Positions 56,851 to 64,000 of a DNA stretch of 64,000 nt are shown here, piece after piece. A program made the position numbers and the translations under genes. Position 1 is the first letter of the stretch; each line of letters begins with the position of its first letter. The stretch lies in the NCBI GenBank assembly GCA_944472155.2, contig OX235272.1:85566020-85630019 (forward strand), written 5' to 3'. The DNA comes from Trichobilharzia szidati. Taxonomy: Eukaryota; Platyhelminthes; Trematoda; Strigeidida; Schistosomatidae. Below the pieces are notes generated by a model. It was not told the origin of the DNA, ran no database searches, and was given only the letters and a program-made list of their open reading frames with translations.

Positions 56851-57199
56851 CACTAAAAGCCCTCTCAAGCAGCACTTTAATTAAATGCATTTTGTTTTCT
56901 CTAAAACACATTATGCTTTTTCAGGCAATTAATTCCATATGTGAATTTTTCTTCAATAAGAAAAATAAGACATTGTGAGATAAATTAAATTCATTTATTT
57001 CATTTCACCTGGTCTAAATCTCCCACATATATTTATATGTAACAATTTCAAAATATGTTAAATTTCACTAGTTTCTAATTTCTGCGAAAGATATTGACTG
57101 GAAGGTTAAACGGGGTAAAGTAAGCAGTTTAATGAAGTATCTGCATTTAGAAAGTTGTAACAAACAGCTGTACAATCATTCTTATTCGCAACTGATAGA
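56851..57199. other. AT-rich spacer
   Basis: Nothing was recognised. Confidence 0.4.
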
Positions 57200-57430
57200 T
57201 TTTCCTCACGAACAAACATCAGTTTGGAAGATCACTGGAGAGTTGTTTCCTCCTAATTTAGGACCCTTCATCACTTCTCACTTCCGACCTCACCAGGGAT
57301 CGCCACTAAGACCTTCAGGTTACAAGATCCCTGGTGGGGTCAAGGGCACGAACTGATGAAAAGTCCCAAAATAGGACGAAACAGCTCTCCAGTGCTCCTG
57401 GCTGGTGTTCAGTGATCTCTAACAATCAAA
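57200..57430. mobile_element. Compact palindromic SINE A derivative
   Basis: The left (minus) half runs from AGATCACTGGAGAG to CACCAGGGATC. The right half runs from GATCCCTGGTG to the ribozyme at about 57354-57400: GAACTG, ATGAAAA, GTCC/GGAC, GAAA, CAGCTC, TC, CAGTGC. The tRNA head is mostly deleted in both halves, giving an inverted repeat of about 90-bp arms. Confidence 0.65.
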
Positions 57431-57819
57431 ATTAATCTGAAATACCCACAAATCCTAAATCGCGAACATTTAATTACATTGGTATTTTAGTTGGCACGTA
57501 CAACATGTTGATTAGAGTAGTTAGTCGACCATGGCAACTGAAAAAAAGAGTCAGAATATCACCCTCATCATTTATTAATCAGAATCAAAAAGTTACTTTG
57601 GTATATTAAAGACTAATCAGCATCTAACAGAGAAAATTCATAACTAACTAACGAATTTTGTATCACTGTTCATGTATTCATGATGAATTATTCAGTGAAA
57701 TGAAAGTAATTAGCGAAAGCATAGAAATAAAGACAGACATCACATGGGATCGGAATAAAATAAGATCAAGGGGGAATTCCAAATTTTAGAAAAGTAGTCT
57801 GTAGTACTGATTTTATTAA
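57431..57819. other. Spacer, nothing recognised
   Basis: No supported feature. Confidence 0.4.
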
Positions 57820-58210
57820 ATGGTGACTAGCAACGTAGTCCAAAATACGCATTCAGTCTAGTTTGAAACTCGTCATCTGGCTATACCTACACATTCCCAA
57901 GTGAATGGTGGTGTTCCCACCAAGACTCGAACCCAGCACCCGGCATTTCAAACGCCCAAACGTGATCTAGTGGATAACTCTTTCGTGTTTTCAATGACGG
58001 GTGCTGAGTTCGAGCCCCAGTGGGAACACCATCATTCACTCAGAATGCAAGCGAATCCAGCTGACGATGGATCGGAAATAGGAGAAAATGCGCATCCTGG
58101 ATTCCACTGCTAGTTGCCATCCACCAAATTGTTGAAGTGTCCGTAGTAGGGGCTGATATGTCAAGAGAGGCTGAACATTTCGGTCCAATCAATTAATGAG
58201 GAAATCGAAA
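57820..58210. mobile_element. SMalpha SINE pair (minus then plus)
   Basis: The minus copy 57820-57965 is degraded. The plus copy 57966-58210 has head GCTGAGTTCGAGCCCC (B-box side, about 58001-58016). Its stem I is perfect: AATCCAG at 58054-58060 pairs with CTGGATT at 58097-58103. CTGACGA is intact at 58061-58067, and TGCGCA, TC is kept, but stem II and the second core strand (GGAG, AAAA) are changed. Confidence 0.75.
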
Positions 58211-58511
58211 TTCAATAAAAAGACAAATAGTCTACAGAATTATTCAAAGCTTGAAAAAGAAGAATGACGCCTGAAGTTAAAATCAAGATAATAAAAAGTG
58301 GGTGAACCAGTTCCTCTGGTTCTACGTATGAAGTTAAAGTAGCATAGCCCCAAAACCACACTGACCTAGAACAGCCAATCAGAAATCAGATGCAAAGAAG
58401 TTGCACAATCGTTGAAAAATAGCTTATGTGTTGTAAGAATGTCTCCCAATCAATACACAGATGATCTAGATATGATGAAGAAGATTTGTAGCTCAGGTGG
58501 ATGATTTTGAT

Positions 58512-58896
58512 GTGGTTGTGTTTTCTGAGCTGTATAGTTAATTTGCGAAGCTTTCATTGCCCTACTAGGTGACATCTTCAGCGCATACTTCAATTTGAAG
58601 TGAGCTTTTAGATTTCTCCACGAGTTTATTAATCATCTCTCCTGGTGACCTGACACACAAAGGGTCAAAGTTTAAGTCAAAGAAACAATCAGTCCCTCTA
58701 CAAGCAGCCTAGAAGGTGTGAAAACACAAAAACAACCAATCACGTCCAAGGTCACCAGGAGAGATGATTAATAAACTCGTGGACAAATTTAAAAGCTCGC
58801 TTCAAATTGAAGTATGCGCTGAAGATGTCACCTAGTAGGGCGATGAAAGCTTCGCAAATTAACTATCCAGCTCAGAGAACACAAACAAATCAAAAA
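58512..58896. mobile_element. Hairpin element with about 140-bp inverted arms
   Basis: The left arm 58512-58650 and right arm 58750-58896 are nearly perfect reverse complements (GGTGACATCTTCAGCGCATA / TATGCGCTGAAGATGTCACC; CACGAGTTTATTAATCATCT / AGATGATTAATAAACTCGTG). The loop of about 100 bp is unique. There is no coding capacity. The high arm identity suggests a recent origin. A single arm lies at 47880-47965. Confidence 0.85.
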
Positions 58897-59426
58897 CAGA
58901 TGATCTGTAGCGAAATCGTGCTATGCGCGATATATCCATTCATCCAGGTGATTGCAGGTCATAGTACTTTGCGGTTCATTGATATTTCTGACACTATTCT
59001 TCAAGCTACTCCCAACTCTAACCAGAATCCTAACTTCTAATCCTAGATCACAAACCTTAATCTAAAAAGCCATAGCCCTACCTAACAGTATAGATTTGCA
59101 GAAAACGTACCTTGTAAATGAGTAGAATAATGTAATTATCCTCTCCTAGTTCAAAAAGGCAGGCATGAGGTGATTTGCGATGATATTTCATAGCATTCCC
59201 TGTGTCTAATCGTTTCTTGAAAGTCATATTTTGAAAGACCTTGACTTTGGCTACTATACTTTAACTTCACCGTTAGTACATTTGTAATACAAAGAATGCT
59301 GATATCTGTCTTCTTTAGGTAACTTCGACATGTTACATAAACTATCTCAAATGTAATTCCCCTCAAAAATTTACTGACATGTGTTGAGAATATTTTCTCT
59401 TGTAGCCATTCTATACAGGAAATTTG
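58897..59426. other. Spacer, nothing recognised
   Basis: A 92-codon frame at 59151-59429 (-) has no recognised domain. Confidence 0.35.
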
Positions 59427-59720
59427 CAATTCCCAAATTAATCTGCAATTTGCACAGTTCGAGGTAATATCTCACCACAGTTTTCCTTGGAAACTGAGAT
59501 CACAATTTGTGATCTATTTGATTCCATAAACGGTAATCACAATCAGTCAGGGGTACATAGTTTCATGCAAATATGCTTGAGCTTTGCTGATTACCATTTA
59601 CGGTTTCAAAGAGAACACATATTGTGATCAGAGTGAGTTTTGGTGTTCATACGAAACTGTCGTGAAAATTCACTTCCTCGAACTGTATAATATGCAAGTT
59701 GATTTGCAAACTGAGAATGT
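59427..59720. mobile_element. Hairpin element with about 120-bp inverted arms
   Basis: The left arm has GCACAGTTCGAGG, GATCACAATTTGTG and AAACGGTAATCA (59427-59545). The right arm has TGATTACCATTTACGG, CACATATTGTGATC and CCTCGAACTGTA (59598-59720). The arms are moderately diverged with small gaps. It sits 30 bp before the MITE copy. Confidence 0.75.
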
Positions 59721-59750
59721 CATATATATAGTATTATCACTTCCCCAGCA

Positions 59751-60534
59751 AAGTTAAACTTTAAGCACCATTAACTGCCAATCAGCGAATGACCTCGAAC
59801 GCACCAATCACGTGATCGAGGCATTTTTGTGTATGGAATACATATATATTTATGAAAAAAATTGCAAAAAAACTGTATAAAGGTATTACAGAAGATACCT
59901 TCCTCCCACTTATGATAAAGATAGCTCTCAGTTTTAGGTTGCAGTATCAACAGAGTATAATTCCATTGTGGGTAAGATTTATTTTGATAGAGCCTTACAG
60001 TGTAATACAGTAATATTTACTGAGTAATAAATGGTGCTAGAAACGTCAACGGTAAATATTACTGTATAACACCCTGAGACTTTATAAAAATAAATTTTAC
60101 TCACTATGGAATTATACTCTACCACAGTGCACAAGTTCTATTCTTATATCAACAGTAAAATTTAACCACATTCTATGCACGTAATTATTTAGGTCTTTTA
60201 ACCCTAACGACAGCACTAATCTTTCCTGAACCTAACCCTTACGTGAAAATATCCCTAAACTAACTGTAATCTAACTCAAACCAACCCTAATGTCCCCTTT
60301 ATTAGGTTAACCTAACCCTAACTTGTCCTTGGCTTAAAGCGTAACTTAATCTTTCCCAAACCTAAGCTGAAACTTGCCAGTTATCCCATTTAGTAACATA
60401 ACACTTCGATTAGCGTATTTTATTGATGATGACAATATTATTTGCCGGATTTCACTAACTTGCTCAGTAAGCGTTTCAAGGTCATTGGTGTGGTTGCACT
60501 CCATTGGTAGTGAGTGGTGCTTAAAGTTTAACTT
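59751..60534 (+). mobile_element. MITE-like element with 17-bp terminal inverted repeats, copy 2
   Basis: The terminal repeats at 59751-59767 and 60518-60534 are identical to those of 71-832. The body holds four exact CCCTAA units (60202, 60253, 60285 and 60316) plus degenerate ones, in a stretch of 120 bp. The nested palindrome around ACAGTAATATTTACTG is at about 59990-60075. Confidence 0.72.
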
Positions 60535-60544
60535 GGCCCTCCCC

Positions 60545-60700
60545 CAAGTATTATTATTATTACATTATTATTATCTCCTTTAGTTCGTAGAGGAACGCAG
60601 GCCTTCAGCCGCAAATCCCCATTGCGTTCGGTTACTCATCAACGTTTTCATCCAGCTCCATGTCTGCCCACATGCTTTCATCTCCACCCCCTCCCCCTGG
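60545..60700 (-). mobile_element. RTE-like LINE, extreme 3' end
   Basis: The inverted tail ATTATTATTATTACATTATT is followed by CTCCTTTAGTTCGTAGAGG and AGGCCTTCAGCCGC, the reverse of the last coding region (SCGQTWSWMKTL-like). It lies just outside the MITE's right end. Confidence 0.65.
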
Positions 60701-60978
60701 AGTAGCCTGCCAGAAATCGGTTGGTTCCGACTGATTAAGCTCTCTGAGATGAATCAAACCGATTACACTGCTAATGAGCTTGCTTTCAAATGAGCGAAAT
60801 GAATGTCTAGCGTTTAGATCACTTGGATCTGGCTGGCTGGCTGGCAAGCACTACTGGTTGTTGTGAGTGAAATACATCTACTCATTTCAATCAATCAGTA
60901 GTATATAGTTTTATAGCAATTTTTACCAACTCACTTTTATTACTTCACAATTTTAGTAAATACTGTTCTTTAACCTTT

Positions 60979-61218
60979 TTTATTCCTTTACGTCCCCAGT
61001 GTGGAATATAGGGCTTCAAGCTAGAGGCTTGAAGTTTCTGTAGCAGTGGTGATTATTTTTACAAGATGGGGTTGCTAGCCTCATGCCCAACCTTTCCTCT
61101 TTACCAGTCTTACTACTGAGTTAGCGAGGGAGCTAAAGGAGTACGTCAGTGGCCGGGGATCGAACCCTGGACCACCTGCGTGATCGGCTATCACTCTACC
61201 GCTGTGCCACCGACGCAC
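60979..61218 (-). mobile_element. SINE B copy, full length
   Basis: On the reverse strand the tRNA-like head GCGTCGGTGGCACAGCGG (about 61199-61216) and B-box GGTTCGATCCCCGG are near perfect. A body of about 150 bp ends GCCCTATATTCCACACTGGG, GACGTAAAGGAATA. The gap of only a few bases after it to a TTCTTTAACTCTT copy of the flank suggests a target duplication (TGTTCTTTAAC at 60964-60974 and again at 61220-61230). Confidence 0.8.
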
Positions 61219-61249
61219 AACTGTTCTTTAACTCTTCTATATAAATTTG

Positions 61250-61400
61250 TTTAACAGACATTTGACAAAGTGAAACTGTGTTGTTTGTCGGATGACGTTA
61301 AGAACATCATTTATTGTTCATAATCATATTAATTATAACTAAACAACTCTGAGACCTGGTCTTTATGGTTCTCTTTCTTCCGTTCCATTTGTCGTAAGGT
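61250..61400 (-). repeat. Fragment of the fold-back/MITE family
   Basis: GGATGACGTTAAGAACATCA, TTTATTGTTCATAATCATA and CCGTTCCATTTGTCGTAAGG match 36150-36270. Confidence 0.55.
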
Positions 61401-62534
61401 TTATTAGAATCAATAAGTGATTATTTTAATTACTGATCTCAGTAGGATGCATGGTGATATTAAAGTTTCTAAACGAAGATATTCTATTAGATCTATGGTT
61501 GATTTTAGAAATACCTGGATTCATGTGTTGTCTACATATTTAATCATGGCTAGAGGCCTGATTAGTAGTCGTTCAAAATGTAAACTTACTCATGTTTGTG
61601 ACCTAAACCACTGAGTGAATCATTCAAAATTAGGAGGAGAGAACACAATACGTTAGCTTCTGCATCATTACGTTGTGTAGACAAATACTAAGAAATATGG
61701 CTCTAGAAATGGTTAAGAATGAACTTACTTCTGATCAAGAACTCAGCGAACAGAAGGTATCATATCAGGAGAGCAGCTATACTCGCAGTTTCCACTAATT
61801 AAATCTTGAGAAAATTGCATACTAATGTAATTAACATGATATCTCCGACACTTCTATCTGTGAAAGTTGTATTCATAAATATTTAAGAAACCTTCACCTC
61901 CAGTGTGGTAAAGACATGTAGGTAACACACCCAGAGTTTTAGAAACAGACAGCATAAATAGCGTGTTTGAATAGATGAATTCAGTGGTGGATACAACCTA
62001 AATTACTCACGAGATAGAAAGTCATGAATAGCAGCTTCTGACTTTACATTACATCATAAAGAAGCAACAATATGGGAGGTAAAACACCGGTGTTGATAGG
62101 AAAGCTGACATTCAAATCGGTATCTAAACTTCATGTTGTCCCACACAACGTTGGGTAGAAAAGGTTAGCGAGATGCTCAGCTTGTCGAGTGAAGCCGCTA
62201 AACATTACGAAAGGAAATCTATGACAAGAGGTAAAATATATTAGAAAAGTTCTGACACTTTGTGATTACCGTGACAAAGGGAACCTAAACATCAAAAGTC
62301 AAACGACTAGTAGTTGTAATATGAATACCAAACATGTTCATAAAAATGATAACACCAAGAAGAGGGAATTCTAAACATCAGTAATGTTGTCACACAAATG
62401 AGAAATCTCATAAATTTTGCATAGAATTCTTCATAGGGTAGGAATAAACGTTCATTTTAAACTTACAAAGTCGCATAGAAACAAATATGCTCACTAAAGA
62501 ATCTTGTGAAACCAATCCAACAAAATTACTTCGT
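61401..62534. other. Long spacer, nothing recognised
   Basis: Short frames only, e.g. 61417-61614 (+), with no domain. Confidence 0.4.
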
Positions 62535-62865
62535 TCAAGTATGAACACGGATTGATATCAGTTAGAGAACCATTGAAAACTAACGGGGAGTACTGGACAG
62601 TTGCTTCTTCCCAGTCTGGGAAACATCGGCAGTACGTACCCACCGGGATTCGAACCCATAGTCTTCCGGTTCAAGTGGCTGAACAGTCGACGAACTCACC
62701 TTGTTACCGGAAGGTCTTGGGTTTGACCCTCAGTGAATGTGTACTGACTACGGCTCCCGAACTAGTACTAAGCAGCTGTCCTGTAATCCATGGTGGATTT
62801 CAACGACTCTCTAACTGATATCAATCCGTAGTCAAAATTGAAACAAATCAAATCCCTAAAAACTA
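62535..62865. mobile_element. SINE A pair, head to head, diverged-core subfamily
   Basis: Minus half: on the reverse strand GTACTG, CCGATGT, stem II TTCC with GGAA (compensated), GAAG, CAACTG, TC, CAGTAC. Plus half: B-box GGGTTTGACCCTC near 62718, then GTACTG, ACTACGG, and TAAGCAGCTG, TC. Both cores are changed. Confidence 0.75.
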
Positions 62866-62929
62866 ACTCTTGAAAGTTATTCGGTTTATCTAATACTAAG
62901 TATGTACATAGCTCAAAGTGGTAGATCAG

Positions 62930-63130
62930 ATTCATTTAAACTAGTGGATCACAAAATTTTAGCTAAATATGGACTAGTGGACCCTAGCACTTTTAACCAG
63001 ATGGTCCTGGGTTCGAACCCCGGTGGGTGCGTACTGCTGAAGAGTCCCAAACCACGCTGACGAAACAGCTGTTCAGTACTCCCAGGTTTTCCAGTGATTC
63101 TCTAACTGATGTCACTCATGATGAAATCCT
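62930..63130 (+). mobile_element. SINE A fragment with tRNA-like B-box and hammerhead
   Basis: The head has CTGGGTTCGAACCCCGGTG at about 63008-63026, the best B-box of the family here. The ribozyme and tail follow. The 5' half of the SINE is missing. Confidence 0.8.
63031..63079 (+). ncRNA. Hammerhead ribozyme candidate with expanded stem II loop
   Basis: GTACTG (63031-63036) pairs perfectly with CAGTAC (63074-63079). CTGAAGA lies at 63037-63043. Stem II is shortened to GTC (63044-63046) with GAC (63059-63061) around a 12-base loop. GAAA is at 63062-63065, CAGCTG at 63066-63071, and the cleavage site is TT (63072-63073), allowed by the NUH rule. All conserved core bases are present. Confidence 0.6.
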
Positions 63131-63184
63131 CCATCCAGTATTCTTTTCAATAAATGCGTCACTGAGTTCTACAATTATACGACA

Positions 63185-63680
63185 GTAATAATTAAAAAAT
63201 CATTGTTATTAACAAAATTCATGCTGTTTTAAATTACATTGAATGAATAGTCTAGACAGGAGATTACATTTCAAAAGCATCAGTAACAGAGGAATGATGT
63301 GCATCAATATAACACCAAACTGAATATCAGATAAATTAAGGGAAGTAACACAGAATTTATGAATATATAGGTTAGACAGAAGGTTGGAGTAGCACCAGAG
63401 CCCAGACCTGCTTCTTCTACACTCAGAGCTCCAGCTGATTTAAGCTAATTGTAATGGCCACTACCGTCTGGAGTGTTCAGTATCAAGAGATAATTTGGTA
63501 ATTCATTTGAAACCTGACAGATGATAGAGAAAGATTATTCAGTGCTCCTTCTTTTGTGACCTGTTCGGACGAGGTGGTCTAATATAGAACTCTTTATGTT
63601 TTTAACAATGTTCTTATTTATCTACACAAATAGGTGTTCCCGACCATGAAAAATTATGTTCCTAGAGCATTGGCCAATAT
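63185..63680 (-). pseudogene. Penelope-like element, C-terminal and 3' end
   Basis: It aligns over its whole length with 39915-40375 in the same orientation, including CCTGCTTCTTCTACACTCAG against CCTGCTTCTTTTGCACTCAA. The reverse strand shows traces of the same C-terminal protein with more stops. Confidence 0.72.
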
Positions 63681-63859
63681 AAATGACGCCACAGAAACAT
63701 GTGAACTCATTGTTAGCCTAGTTACTTCGCCTTTTAGTTTCAAATGGAATCACAACCGTTTGTATGGAAAATATAAATTGCAGCTTAACTGGCATTAAAT
63801 GGTTATTTGAATCGAATTTCTCAAATTGTTCGTTATTATTTCACTTGACATTTCACCTA

Positions 63860-64000
63860 TGTATAGTACCCGTGTCACAGAGATAGAATGCTCACCAAAC
63901 ACGCCTCATGTGGTTCGAGGTTCGATTCCCGGCCGATGCACTCCTTTACCTCGCTAAGCAAGTATTAAGACTGGTCAAGAGGGAAAGTTGGGCATGAGGC
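63860..64000 (+). mobile_element. SINE B copy, cut by the window end
   Basis: The head has TGTCACAGAGATAGAATGC and B-box GAGGTTCGATTCCCGG near 63919-63934. The body reads ACTCCTTTACCTCGCTAAGC and AAGTTGGGCATGAGGC to the last base. The tail lies beyond the window. Confidence 0.75.

Noticed and set aside
58815..58860. CTGAAGA and GATGAAAGC in the hairpin arm, resembling a hammerhead core
   Set aside because: The spacing does not allow a proper stem II next to the core, and no UH cleavage site with stem I partner is visible.
1..64000. CRISPR array, operon or bacterial feature
   Set aside because: Repeats are dispersed transposons with eukaryotic signatures; there are no regularly spaced repeats and no operon-like coding.

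Overview
The window looks like a gene-poor, AT-rich stretch of a blood fluke (Schistosoma) genome. The evidence is the set of repeats: SMalpha-type tRNA-derived SINEs with hammerhead ribozyme motifs, RTE-clade LINE fragments whose 3' ends carry ATAATAAT tails, Penelope-like elements with GIY-YIG endonuclease domains, and a Ty3/gypsy pol relic. The species cannot be told from the window.

Only one host exon is certain: 38088-38722 (+), part of a two-pore-domain potassium channel. It runs from the first selectivity filter (GYGH) through M2 into a long Asn/His-rich cytoplasmic linker. No other exon of this gene was recognised, so most of the window is probably intron and intergenic DNA filled with transposon debris. 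Two weaker open frames (6096-6560 minus and 52966-53262 plus) are listed with low confidence.

Family names used here. SINE A: about 400 bp, tRNA-like head followed by a hammerhead motif with stem I GTACTG/CAGTAC; roughly 40 copies, often in head-to-head pairs. SMalpha: the classical schistosome family with stem I ATCCAG/CTGGAT. SINE C: one copy at 19445-19645 with a third hammerhead-like motif. SINE B: tRNA-like head of GCGTCGGTGG type without a ribozyme motif, ending in a tail that resembles the LINE 3' end. SINE E: tRNA-like fragments of another kind. LINE: one dominant RTE-like family (15 fragments, all truncated or frameshifted) plus one fragment of a second family. PLE: eight Penelope-like pieces from at least three families.

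Layout. 0-5 kb: a MITE-like element, then SINE A, SINE B and an LTR fragment. 5-20 kb: LINE fragments, SINE A, a PLE (12.5-13.6 kb), a gypsy relic (16-17 kb) and SINE C. 20-32 kb: the longest LINE (20.5-21.9 kb), a PLE with RT and GIY-YIG (25.5-26.8 kb), a solo LTR with target duplication (28.8-29.1 kb) and two head-to-head LINEs. 33-38 kb: SINE A, an unclassified repeat, a large fold-back element and the channel exon. 38.7-51 kb: the densest SINE A cluster, with a consensus-like hammerhead 620 nt downstream of the channel exon in sense orientation. 51-64 kb: SMalpha pairs, two PLE pieces, three hairpin or TIR elements at 58.5-60.5 kb, and more SINE A, B and PLE.

The most interesting signal is the set of hammerhead-like motifs in at least three SINE families. 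Stems I and III differ in sequence between families but stay self-complementary. Some copies keep every core residue, and one lies in the sense strand of a potassium channel intron.
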